NCBI GenBank assembly: GCA_903839865.1 | Contig: CAIMEE010000420.1 | Coordinates: 1-64,000, forward strand | Length of the DNA: 64,000 nucleotides | Direction: 5' to 3' | Origin: Enhydrobacter aerosaccus | Lineage (GTDB): Bacteria; Pseudomonadota; Alphaproteobacteria; Reyranellales; Reyranellaceae | In this document: positions 1 to 8,729 of the stretch, one piece after another | Layout of the letters: every line of letters starts with the position of its first letter | How positions within the stretch are numbered: position 1 is the first letter of the stretch | Translations under genes and position numbers: made by a program | Notes under the pieces: generated by a model | What the model was told of the DNA's origin: nothing | The model's database searches: none | What the model saw: the letters and a program-made list of their open reading frames with translations, nothing else

Positions 1-226
1 AGTCGGCGTCAGTCATCGGGCTCTCGACCGAGACGGTGATCGGCACGGTGTTGCCGTTCTCGATCAGCGGCGGCACGTCGAGTTTCACTTTGCCCACACG
101 CAGTTCCTTGCCGCCTGTCACCTCCTTGATCAGCTCCGCGAGCGCCTCAGGCGTCGCGCGCGCGGCGTCGAACGGCAGCAGCACTACCGCGGCCGCTCCC
201 AGCAGGAACCTGCGTCTCTCGGCCAC
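1..226 (-). CDS. soxY: Thiosulfate oxidation carrier protein SoxY, N-terminal part (truncated by window edge)
   Basis: Translation from GTG at 226: VAERRRFLLGAAAVVLLPFDAARATPEALAELIKEVTGGKELRVGKVKLDVPPLIENGNTVPITVSVESPMTDAD; Tat-like leader and SoxY N-terminal motifs; directly follows soxX. Confidence 0.88.
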   Translation of the reverse strand, partial: MAERRRFLLGAAAVVLLPFDAARATPEALAELIKEVTGGKELRVGKVKLDVPPLIENGNTVPITVSVESPMTDAD

Positions 227-229
227 CGG

Positions 230-673
230 CTACTCCTTCAACGTCATGAGATAGGCCACGACATCCTCGATTTGATCGGCGCTCAGGATGGTCTTGCCCT
301 CGTAGGCCTTCGCTACCCGCTGCAAGCGGTCGAGCCGATAATAGGGCGGCATGATGGTGTCGGGAACGAGGCGCGACGGATTGACAAGCCGCATCCGAAG
401 CTGGCCCGGTGTGTTGCGCGCGCCGGCGCCGGCGAGGCTGGGCGCGAGATTGCCCTGCAGCGGCTGCTCCGGGAACGGTCCGCTGTGGCAGAGCAGGCAA
501 AGACCGACGGTGCGATTGGCCACGATCGCGCGGCCGCGCTCTGCGTCGCCCGGCTGGCCGCTCAGCGAGTCGGGAATCGCATCGCCTGCGATCGCATAGG
601 TGCGCAGCTCCTGCGCCGAGACGCCGGCGGCCGTCAGGGCAAAGGCCACAGCCAGTGACGCGGCGATCCTCAT
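230..673 (-). CDS. soxX: Sulfur oxidation c-type cytochrome SoxX
   Basis: MRIAASLAVAFALTAAGVSAQ signal peptide, CLLCH haem motif, NLAPSLAGAGARNTPGQLRMRLVNPSR...IMPPYYR...IEDVVAYLMTL; start overlaps upstream stop (ATGA). Confidence 0.9.
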   Translation of the reverse strand: MRIAASLAVAFALTAAGVSAQELRTYAIAGDAIPDSLSGQPGDAERGRAIVANRTVGLCLLCHSGPFPEQPLQGNLAPSLAGAGARNTPGQLRMRLVNPSRLVPDTIMPPYYRLDRLQRVAKAYEGKTILSADQIEDVVAYLMTLKE

Positions 674-1947
674 CCGAACACCTCTCTGGTGATCGTGCCG
701 AACCAGCGCCCGGCCTCCCCGGCCTCGTGCACCTGCACGGACGCGTCGGCGTCGAGCGCCGTCGTGTTGGTCGAACCCGGAATCTCGATCAGCTGGCCCT
801 TGTCCGGGCGAAAGACGCTGGTCGTGCGAATGGCCTGCCCAGGCGCCACGAAGCTGTAGCAGGTGTTGGTGAGCTGCAGTTCGTCGGGCGCGCGGCCCGC
901 CAGCCGGGCGACGATCGCCGCGGCGCAGACCTTGCCTTGCGCGGCGGCGATAAAGGCCGACTTGGAAACGCCGCTGATCAGCGTCGCGTCGCCCAGCACG
1001 TGGATGTCCTTCTGCAAGGTAGACTCGAACGCGATCGGCTCGACCGTGCACCAGCCGGTGCGATCGGCGACGCCCGCACTGGCGGCGATGGCAGAGGCCT
1101 TCTGCGGCGGTATCACGTTGGCCACGGCCACTTTGTATTTCTCGAAGTCGGTGACGAGGGTCATCGTCGAGGGATCGACCGAGGTGACGTTGCCGCCCTG
1201 GCTGAGCGGCACGCGCTCGACGATTCCCGCATACAGCTTGGTCCAAGCCTGCTCGAACAGGCGCTGCATCGAGAACTGATCCTTGGCGTCGAGCAGCAGC
1301 AGCTTCGACTTCGGCTTCTTCGTCTTGAGATAGTGGGCGATCAGGCAGGCGCGCTCGTAGGCGCCGGGCGGGCAGCGCGTAGGATTGGCGGAGACGGCCA
1401 TGCCGACCGTACCGCCATCTTCCATCGCCTCGAGCTGGCGGCGCAGCAACGCGATCTGCGCCCCGCCCTTCCACGCATGCGGCATCTTCTCGGAGGCGGC
1501 CTCGGTGTATCCGGACAGCGCGGTCCAGATGAGATCGACGCCGGGCGCCAACACGAGCTTGTCATATGGGAGCTTCGTGCCGTCACCCACCGTGACCGTC
1601 TTCGCTGCAGGATCGACGGCGGTCGCGACCGTCTGCGCGAGGGCGACGCCGTCCTTCACGACGGCGTCGTACCCGAACTGCTGTTGCGAAAGAGTACGAA
1701 CGCCTCCCAGCACATCGTTGCTGAAGGGGTAGGCGGTGAAGAGTTTCTCCGGCTCGATCAGAGTAACGGAGAGCTTCGGGTCGAGTCGCTTCAGGCTGCG
1801 GGCGCAGAGCGTGCCCGCAAAACCGCCGCCTACGATGACGATGCGACTCGATGTCTGGGCACGCGCGACGAACGGCGCCCCGAGGGACGCCCCCAAAGAC
1901 CCCGTCGCAATCGCGAGGAAGCGCCGACGTCCCGATCGCGGAAGCAG
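670..1947 (-). CDS. FAD-dependent sulfide dehydrogenase, flavocytochrome c (FccB/SoxF) type; start codon uncertain (CTG at 1947 or TTG at 1896)
   Basis: RIVIVGGGFAGTLCARSLKRLDP FAD-binding motif, ...KLFTAYPFSNDVLGG...; a Tat motif RSGRRRFLAIATG lies upstream of the TTG start. Confidence 0.85.
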   Translation of the reverse strand: MLPRSGRRRFLAIATGSLGASLGAPFVARAQTSSRIVIVGGGFAGTLCARSLKRLDPKLSVTLIEPEKLFTAYPFSNDVLGGVRTLSQQQFGYDAVVKDGVALAQTVATAVDPAAKTVTVGDGTKLPYDKLVLAPGVDLIWTALSGYTEAASEKMPHAWKGGAQIALLRRQLEAMEDGGTVGMAVSANPTRCPPGAYERACLIAHYLKTKKPKSKLLLLDAKDQFSMQRLFEQAWTKLYAGIVERVPLSQGGNVTSVDPSTMTLVTDFEKYKVAVANVIPPQKASAIAASAGVADRTGWCTVEPIAFESTLQKDIHVLGDATLISGVSKSAFIAAAQGKVCAAAIVARLAGRAPDELQLTNTCYSFVAPGQAIRTTSVFRPDKGQLIEIPGSTNTTALDADASVQVHEAGEAGRWFGTITREVFG

Positions 1948-4125
1948 CTAGGCACCCTTTTTCAGCTCGTTGTTCATCAGCGGCAGCTCGCGCACGCGCT
2001 TGCCGGTCGCCTTGTAGATGGCATTCAGCACCGAAGGCGCCGCCACCGCAATGGTGGGCTCGCCGACGCCGCCCCAGAAGCCGCCGGAGCCCACGATCAC
2101 CGTCTCGACCTCGGGCATCTCGTCCATGCGCATGACGTTGTAGCTGTCGAAGTTGGTCTGCTCGACGACGCCGTTCTTCACGGTGATCTCGCCGTACAGC
2201 GCGGCCGACAGGCCGTAGACGAACGAGCCCGCGACCTGGCGCTCGATCAGCCACGGATTGACGGCGTAGCCGGGATCGGTGGCCGCCGTGATCTTGTGGA
2301 TCTTGAGCACGCCGTCGGGATTGACCGACACTTCGGCGACGCCGGCCACGTAGGAGCCGTACCCCATCACCTGGGCGATGCCGTGGAAGTGCCCCTGCGG
2401 CAGCGGCTTGCCGTATCCCGCCTTGTCGCACGCGGCCTTCAGCACGGCGGCGTACTTGGGCTTGAGCAGCTTCAGGCGGAACTCGAGCGGGTCCTTGCCT
2501 GCGGCCTCCGCCAGCTCGTCCATGAAGCTTTCCATGTAGACGGCGTTCTGGTTCACGTTCACGCCGCGCCAGAAGCCCGCCATCAGATGGGGGTTGCGCA
2601 TGGCGTGATCGATCAGAAGGTTCGGCACGTTGTAGCCGTAGGCCGCCTCCGGGCCGCTCGCCATGAGACCCTGGAACGTCGCGGGATCCATGCCGCTCTG
2701 CAGGCTTTGCGGCGCCAGCGACGCCAGGATCGACTGGCCCGAGATGCGCACGTGCAGCCCGACCAGGTTGCCGTCCTTGTCGAGGCCGCCGGTCATCTTG
2801 CACATGGTCGTCGGGTGGTAGAGGCCCTGCTGCATGTCTTCTTCGCGCGACCACACCAGCTTGACCGGCGTGCCCGGCATCTGCTTGGCGACCAGCACCG
2901 CCTGACGCACATAGTCGGCGCGCCCGCGACGGCCGAACCCGCCGCCCAGCATCATCTTGTAGACGTCGCACTTGGCGACCGGCAGGTCGGCTGCTTCGGA
3001 CGCGGCGGCGAGCGCCGCCTCGCCGTTCTGCGTGCCGCACCACACCTCGCACTTGTCGGTCGTCCACAGCGCCGTCGCATTCAGCGGCTCCATCGGCGCG
3101 TGGTTCTGCCACGGGAAGGCATAGGTCGCCTCGACCTTCTTGGCGGCGCCGTCGATCGCGGTCTTGGCGTCACCGACCTTGTTGCCGATGTAGGTCTCGG
3201 TGGCGGTCAGGCCTTCCTTGAGCATCGCCACGACGTCGGACTGCTGGATGTCGCCCAACTTGCCGACGTCCCATTCGATGGGAAGAGCGGCGAGCGCCGT
3301 GCGTGCGCTCCAGTAGGTATCGGCCACCACGACAACAGCGTTGCCGTCGATCGACACGACTTTCTTCACGCCCGGCATCTTCTCGATCTTGGCCGCGTCG
3401 AAGCTCTTGAGCTTGCCGCCGCGCACCGGGCACGCCTTGACCGCGCCGGTCAGCATGTTCGGCAGCTTCACGTCGATGCCGTACATCTGCTTGCCGTTGA
3501 CCTTCTCCAGGGTGTCGAGGCGATGGATCGGCTTGCCGATCACCTTCCAGTCCTTGGGATCCTTGAGCGGTATTTCCTTGGGCGGCTCGAGCTTGGCCGC
3601 GGCCGAGGCGAGATGGCCGTAGGGGAGCTTCTTGCCCGAGCTGTGCGTAACGACGCCGTTGGATGCCGTGCATTCGGCCGCCGGCACTTTCCACTCCGCC
3701 GCCGCCGCCGCTATCAACATCATGCGCGCGGCAGCGCCGCCTTCACGGACATACTGCTGGCTCTCGCGGATGCCGCGCGAGCCCCCGGTCGAATAGTTCT
3801 TCCAGACGCGGTTGCGCCGCACGTTCTCGCCCGGGGTCGGGTATTCGGTCGTAATCTTGGTCCAGTCGCATTCGAGCTCTTCCGCCACCATCTGGCAGAG
3901 CCCGGTCAGCGTGCCCTGGCCCATCTCGGAGCGGGCGATGCGGATCACCACCTTGTCGTCGGGATGGATCACGACCCAGGCGTTCACCTCCTGCACCTCG
4001 GCAGCCATCGCGGGCGCATAGGGGAAGGAGAAGGCGAGCGAGAAGCCGCCGGTGGCGGCTGCGGTGCCGACGAGGAAATTGCGCCGATTCATGGAATTGG
4101 AGCCGAGAGAGGTCTGGATTGTCAT
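1948..4125 (-). CDS. Xanthine dehydrogenase family protein molybdopterin-binding subunit (isoquinoline 1-oxidoreductase beta-like)
   Basis: Tat leader MNRRNFLVGTAAATGG; GGGFGRRGRADYVRQAV, MEPLNATA, GQNxN-type motifs; paired with 2Fe-2S subunit. Confidence 0.92.
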   Translation of the reverse strand: MTIQTSLGSNSMNRRNFLVGTAAATGGFSLAFSFPYAPAMAAEVQEVNAWVVIHPDDKVVIRIARSEMGQGTLTGLCQMVAEELECDWTKITTEYPTPGENVRRNRVWKNYSTGGSRGIRESQQYVREGGAAARMMLIAAAAAEWKVPAAECTASNGVVTHSSGKKLPYGHLASAAAKLEPPKEIPLKDPKDWKVIGKPIHRLDTLEKVNGKQMYGIDVKLPNMLTGAVKACPVRGGKLKSFDAAKIEKMPGVKKVVSIDGNAVVVVADTYWSARTALAALPIEWDVGKLGDIQQSDVVAMLKEGLTATETYIGNKVGDAKTAIDGAAKKVEATYAFPWQNHAPMEPLNATALWTTDKCEVWCGTQNGEAALAAASEAADLPVAKCDVYKMMLGGGFGRRGRADYVRQAVLVAKQMPGTPVKLVWSREEDMQQGLYHPTTMCKMTGGLDKDGNLVGLHVRISGQSILASLAPQSLQSGMDPATFQGLMASGPEAAYGYNVPNLLIDHAMRNPHLMAGFWRGVNVNQNAVYMESFMDELAEAAGKDPLEFRLKLLKPKYAAVLKAACDKAGYGKPLPQGHFHGIAQVMGYGSYVAGVAEVSVNPDGVLKIHKITAATDPGYAVNPWLIERQVAGSFVYGLSAALYGEITVKNGVVEQTNFDSYNVMRMDEMPEVETVIVGSGGFWGGVGEPTIAVAAPSVLNAIYKATGKRVRELPLMNNELKKGA

Positions 4126-4140
4126 GCGTGCACCCTCCCC

Positions 4141-4590
4141 TTAGGCCTTGGCCGCGGCGTGGATGGCTTCGCGGATCTGCTTGTAGGTGCCGCAGCGGCA
4201 GATGTTGGTCATCGCCGCGTCGATGTCGGCATCAGTGGGATTGGGCTTGGCGGCGAGCAGCGCTGTGGCCGCCATGATCATGCCGCTCTGGCAGTAGCCA
4301 CATTGCGGCACGTCGAGCGCTACCCAGGCGGCCTGGATCTTGTTCAGCTTGTCGCCGTCGGCGATGCCCTCGATCGTCGTGATCTTGCGGCCGCCGACGG
4401 AGTTCATCGGCACCTGGCAGGAGCGCGTCGGCACGCCGTCGATGTGCACGGTGCAGGCGCCGCACTGGGCGATGCCGCAGCCGTACTTGGTGCCGGTCAT
4501 GCCGAGCGTGTCGCGCAGCACCCAGAGCAGCGGCGTCCGCGGATCGACCTTGGCGTCTACCGACTTGCCGTTGATGTTGAGAACAGCCAT
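4141..4590 (-). CDS. (2Fe-2S)-binding protein, small subunit of molybdenum hydroxylase (IorA/CoxS-like)
   Basis: [16 protein letters not shown] and [12 protein letters not shown]...[15 protein letters not shown] motifs. Confidence 0.95.
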   Translation of the reverse strand: MAVLNINGKSVDAKVDPRTPLLWVLRDTLGMTGTKYGCGIAQCGACTVHIDGVPTRSCQVPMNSVGGRKITTIEGIADGDKLNKIQAAWVALDVPQCGYCQSGMIMAATALLAAKPNPTDADIDAAMTNICRCGTYKQIREAIHAAAKA

Positions 4591-4686
4591 GCGCGACCCC
4601 CCGTGAAATGCGTAGGGTGTGAGACTACCTCGCTATCCCCTTCCGGAATAGCGCAGGACCCACACTCACGCAGGTGTGATGGCGGC

Positions 4687-6012
4687 TCAGGCCAGAGTTG
4701 CCTCGAAGACGCGGCGATAGTTGCCCCCGAGGATTTTCGCCGTCTCCTCGGCGTTGAAACGCTCGCGCAACGCGGCGGCGAGTTGCGGCATTTCATTGTA
4801 GTCCTCGATCGTGCTGCCACCGGGCAGCCCCAGCAGGTCGGTGCCGACGCCCACTCCATCGACGCCCACGACGTCGGCCATGCGCGCCATGCCTTGCGCC
4901 CAGGACTTGAACGTTCCGAAGATCTGCTTGATCGGCCAGATTCCGATCACCCCGCCGGTTCCGGCGATGGCGCGGGCGTGGTCGGGAGTGATGAGGCGGG
5001 TCCAGGCCTGGGGTTTTTCCGTAAGCGAGGTGTGCGACAGCACCAGCGGCTTGGCAGTGACTTGGGCGGCCATCTTCACCAGCTCGAACGTGCCATGCGC
5101 CACGTCGACGACAATTCCGCGCTGATTGCAGCGGCGAACAACCTCGGCGCCGAACGGCGTCAATCCGCCCTTCTCCGCGGGCTCGGTCTGGATGTCGCCG
5201 AGTTCGTTGACCCGATAGTGCGTAAGCTGCAGATGCCGCAGCCCGAACTTGTCGTAAGCCTCGTCGAGGCGCTCGATCTTGCCTTCGAGAAAGTCGGCGC
5301 CTTCGGCCGACACGATCACCGAAGGGCGTTCCGGCGTAGCCGCACGCAGCTCGGCCGCGGTCCGCACCATGCCGAGGCCCTGCTCGCGCACAACTCGTTG
5401 CAGTCGCGAGAACGCACGCTTGCTGTACTCGTAGAGTTCGCCGGGATTGGCGCTACGAAACGGCCTGATCCGCCCGCTGGTGATCTGCGTGGTTGGCGAG
5501 TCGGCCACAATGGCAAGACAGAGCGTGGAAACGCCGCCCTGGCGCATCGGCTGCGCCACCGGCGTGACGTCGGGATTGCTGCCGACAAACAGCAGTTTGC
5601 CGGCATGGCTGTGCATATCGATCGTCGGCACGACGGGCTGGGCCAGCGACGGCACAGGCAGGCAGATGAGCGGGCTGGCGGCCAGCAAATGGCGCCGCCT
5701 GATCCCGCCGACGGTCCTGACGCCGCGCAGCTGGTAGCGCCACTGATCGTTGTCGTCGGCTTCGACATGCAACGTGCCAGACAGGCGCAGCGCGCCGGCG
5801 GTGAGATCGATCTCACGTTCGGCGAAGACCTCGATCACCGCCAGGCGATTGGCCGGCACGCATCCGGCGCAGCAATTGGCCTCGGCCATGAGAAGAAAAT
5901 AGTCGGACCGCACGGTGCCGAGAGCGGCCGTCGGCCATCCCGTCACTTCGACTATCTTGCCGTGCGCCCTGTCGGCACGCGGCGTTCCAAGATCATGCCA
6001 CGAAAGTCTCAT
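4687..6012 (-). CDS. Membrane dipeptidase (peptidase M19) with an extra ~100-aa N-terminal domain
   Basis: C-terminal TIDMHSHAGKL...VSAEGADFLEG...LTHYRVNELGD...VLSHTS...VGVGTDLLGLPGG; N-terminal IVEVTGWP...FLLMAEANCCAGCVP...WRYQLRGVR domain; internal RRRHLLAASPLICLPVPSLAQ. Confidence 0.85.
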   Translation of the reverse strand: MRLSWHDLGTPRADRAHGKIVEVTGWPTAALGTVRSDYFLLMAEANCCAGCVPANRLAVIEVFAEREIDLTAGALRLSGTLHVEADDNDQWRYQLRGVRTVGGIRRRHLLAASPLICLPVPSLAQPVVPTIDMHSHAGKLLFVGSNPDVTPVAQPMRQGGVSTLCLAIVADSPTTQITSGRIRPFRSANPGELYEYSKRAFSRLQRVVREQGLGMVRTAAELRAATPERPSVIVSAEGADFLEGKIERLDEAYDKFGLRHLQLTHYRVNELGDIQTEPAEKGGLTPFGAEVVRRCNQRGIVVDVAHGTFELVKMAAQVTAKPLVLSHTSLTEKPQAWTRLITPDHARAIAGTGGVIGIWPIKQIFGTFKSWAQGMARMADVVGVDGVGVGTDLLGLPGGSTIEDYNEMPQLAAALRERFNAEETAKILGGNYRRVFEATLA

Positions 6013-6021
6013 CGGCTCTCC

Positions 6022-7080
6022 CTAGAGCTTGGGAGGCGGATAATAAGGCCTTTCACCCAAGGCGTGCACGCGCTTCCAGAACTCGGGCCCGGAGGCCTTG
6101 CCCACTTCGTCGAGGTCGGCGGCCTGGCGCCACAGGCTCCACGAGTCGGGATGGAGCCTGCTCGCCTCGGCCATCTGCAGGTCGCCTTCGGCTGCACGGC
6201 CATGGGCGCGCAGCCACACACCGAGTCGGAAATGTGCGCGGGCGGCCGCGATCTCCGGCGTCACCTTCGGCAGATTCGCACGGGCTGCATTTTCAGGCAG
6301 CGCGTGCTTGCCGGCGGTCACCCAGGCGCGCACGGCGTCCATATAGGCCACCCGTGCGGCAAGTCGTTCTTCCTGTGCCTGTGGCGACATGGTGCGGGTC
6401 TTGAGATCCATGCCCCGGAAATGATCGGTCGAGCCCGCCGTCTCGGGCGGCCGCACGATCTTGCCTTGCTCGTCAATCCAGATCGCCTGCGGGACATTCA
6501 CGAGATTGTAGAGATCCTCGAGCTGATGATCGGCATCGATGAGCTGCCAGTAATCGGACTTCGCCTGCTCGATCCACGGCCGCGCGTGCTCGGCGCCGCG
6601 GCTTTCTTCCGCGACCGCCACCACCATGAAACCCTTGTCCTTAAGGTCGCTGTAGAGCTGCTGCCACACGGGCAAGTCGAACCTGCAGCCTCACCAACTG
6701 GCCCAGGTCGCGAGGAATACCTTTTTACCTCGCAAGGTCGAGAGCTTGCGTGGCGTGCCGTCGACATCGGGCAACGTAAAGTCTGGCGCCTCGAGGCCTT
6801 CGAGCGCGGCGTTGCGCTCTTCCGGCGGCGCGCCCAGCGCCCACACGTCGCGCGTTTCGCTCGACACGACGGGACCGCCCAGCTTCTTCCAGAACGCCGC
6901 GAGGTCGACTTCCTTGGCGCCGACGGCCGAGGCCGGCAGCGGCACGCAGAGATCGTCGCGGCACATGCCTTCGGGCTTCAGGGTCCAGCCCGTCACCTTC
7001 TCGGCATCGGCCGGACTCATCCAGAGCCCGTCGCGCGCAGCGACGTCGAACTCGGCAAGCGGCGTCAGGATCTTGGTCAT
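6022..7080 (-). CDS. Putative selenocysteine-containing thioredoxin-fold protein (TGA at 6691-6693 read as Sec; WASWUGC motif)
   Basis: ORFs 6691..7080 and 6022..6675 are in the same frame, separated by one TGA; the joined product ...LEAPDFTLPDVDGTPRKLSTLRGKKVFLATWASW-U-GCRFDLPVWQQLYSDLKDKGFMVVAVAEE... is a continuous ResA/AhpC-like fold with TGA at the catalytic Cys position. Confidence 0.82.
6657..6689 (-). promoter_or_regulatory. Candidate bacterial SECIS element downstream of the in-frame TGA
   Basis: Inner stem UGCC (6674-6671) / GGCA (6665-6662) with loop CGUGU (G in loop position 2), 17-29 nt after UGA; outer stem GCUGC (6689-6685) / GCAGC (6661-6657). Confidence 0.45.
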
Positions 7081-8711
7081 TTGGGCACCGAAATGGTCAC
7101 TTCCTTGGAGGTGATGAACTCCAACAGCACGGGAACGCCCTTCTTGGTCTGCTCCATGCCGCGCTTGATCGCCGGGATGATGTCCTCGGGCTTGGTCACC
7201 CTTTCGCCGTAGCCGCCGAAGGCGCGCGCCATGGCGGCGTAGTCGCCGGAGATGTCGGTCGAGCGATACTTCTCGGTCGAGACCTGCATGATGTGCAGCT
7301 CGATCGCCATCGAGAAGTTGTTGAGCAGGATCGACATGATCGGAATGCGCTCGCGCACCGCGGTCTCGAAGTCCATTCCGGTGAAGCCGATCGCGGCATC
7401 GCCCCAGACGTTGATGCAGAGCTTGTCCGGCATCGCGAGCTTGGCGCCCATGGCGAGGCCCAGGCCATAGCCCAGCTGCGTGGTCTTGCCCCAGCCGATG
7501 TAGGTGTGCGGCGCCGTCGTCTTCCAGAACGGCGAAAGCTGGTCGCGCGGGCTGCCGGCGTCATGGGTGATGATCGTGTTGGCGACGTCGACAGTGTTCT
7601 GCAGGTCCCACAGCACGCGATAGGGATTGAGCGGTGCCTCGTTGTTGGTGAGCTTCGGCATCCACTCCTTGAGCCACGCGTCGGCCATCGGCTTGATCTC
7701 GGCCGCGACAGGCGCGGCATCGCGCTTCTTGCCGCCCACGAGCTTGGAGCACTCGTCGATCATCGCACGCAGCGCGAGCTTGGCGTCGCCGATCAGACCG
7801 TACTGGCAGCGTACGTCCTTGTTCAGATGATTGGGATCGAGCGTCGTGTGGATCACCGTCTTTCCCTTCGGCATCGAGATGCCGAAGTTGGTTTCGGTGA
7901 ACGAGCAGCCGATGCCGAACAGCACGTCGCAATGGTCGAGGAAGTGGCGCACCGCCTTCGGATAGGCACGGCCGCCCGAGCCCAGCGCCAGCGGGTGCGT
8001 CTCGTCGAACGAGCTCTTGCCCTGCAGCGACGTGCAGACAGGAATGGCCAGCAGCTCGGCCAGCTCCTTCAGCTCGGCATAGGCCTCGGCCCAGTGCACG
8101 CCATGGCCGGCATAGATCACCGGCCGCTTGGCCGCGACCAGCACCTTGGCCGCCGCTTTCACGGCGGCGGGATCGGGACCGTACTTGGTGGCGATCACCG
8201 GCTCGTAGGTCAGCGGATCGGGCGCGTCCTCGCCGTTGGCCTCGGCCGGAAACTCGATGATCACCGGCGAGCCGCGGCCGTTGCGCAGCAGGCTGAAGGC
8301 CCGGCGCATGATGTTCTCGATCTCCTTGCCCGAGGTGATGGGCTCGGCGTGCTTGGCGACATGGGCCATGGTGAGCGTCGAGTTGAAATTGGGCGGCACG
8401 TGCGCGATGCGGCGCGGATAACCGGCCGGAATGACCAGCAGCGGCACTGATTCGCCGAACGCCTGCGCCACGCCGCCGTAGGCGTTCTCGGAACCCGGGC
8501 CGCTCTGCATGCAGAACACGCCCATCTTGCGGCCCTTGGTCAGGCGCGACATGGCGTCAGCCATGTGCAGGCCGATACGCTCCTGGCGCACGATGATCGG
8601 GCGGATGTCGAGCGCCGCGCAGTGTTCGATCAGGTGGTTGACGGGGTAGGCGAAGAGATACTCGACGCCCTCACGCTTCAGGATTTCGGCGATCGCCGGT
8701 CCGGTCTTCAT
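7077..8711 (-). CDS. Thiamine pyrophosphate-requiring enzyme (acetolactate synthase-like)
   Basis: KTGPAIAEILKREGVEYLFAYPVN, QERIGLHMADAMSR, SGPGSENAYGGVAQAF, WGDAAIGFTGMDFETAVRERIPIMSILLNN (TPP motif); overlaps the redoxin start by 4 nt. Confidence 0.92.
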   Translation of the reverse strand: MKTGPAIAEILKREGVEYLFAYPVNHLIEHCAALDIRPIIVRQERIGLHMADAMSRLTKGRKMGVFCMQSGPGSENAYGGVAQAFGESVPLLVIPAGYPRRIAHVPPNFNSTLTMAHVAKHAEPITSGKEIENIMRRAFSLLRNGRGSPVIIEFPAEANGEDAPDPLTYEPVIATKYGPDPAAVKAAAKVLVAAKRPVIYAGHGVHWAEAYAELKELAELLAIPVCTSLQGKSSFDETHPLALGSGGRAYPKAVRHFLDHCDVLFGIGCSFTETNFGISMPKGKTVIHTTLDPNHLNKDVRCQYGLIGDAKLALRAMIDECSKLVGGKKRDAAPVAAEIKPMADAWLKEWMPKLTNNEAPLNPYRVLWDLQNTVDVANTIITHDAGSPRDQLSPFWKTTAPHTYIGWGKTTQLGYGLGLAMGAKLAMPDKLCINVWGDAAIGFTGMDFETAVRERIPIMSILLNNFSMAIELHIMQVSTEKYRSTDISGDYAAMARAFGGYGERVTKPEDIIPAIKRGMEQTKKGVPVLLEFITSKEVTISVPK

Positions 8712-8729
8712 TTGCGTTTCCCCGATTTA

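Noticed and set aside
6022-6675. Separate 217-aa protein starting at TTG 6675
   Set aside because: Would be half a thioredoxin fold; better explained as the post-TGA part of the selenoprotein candidate.
409-7212. 2267-aa plus-strand ORF
   Set aside because: Antisense to a series of clear minus-strand genes; Arg/His/Ala/Gly-rich low-complexity translation typical of GC-rich shadow frames.
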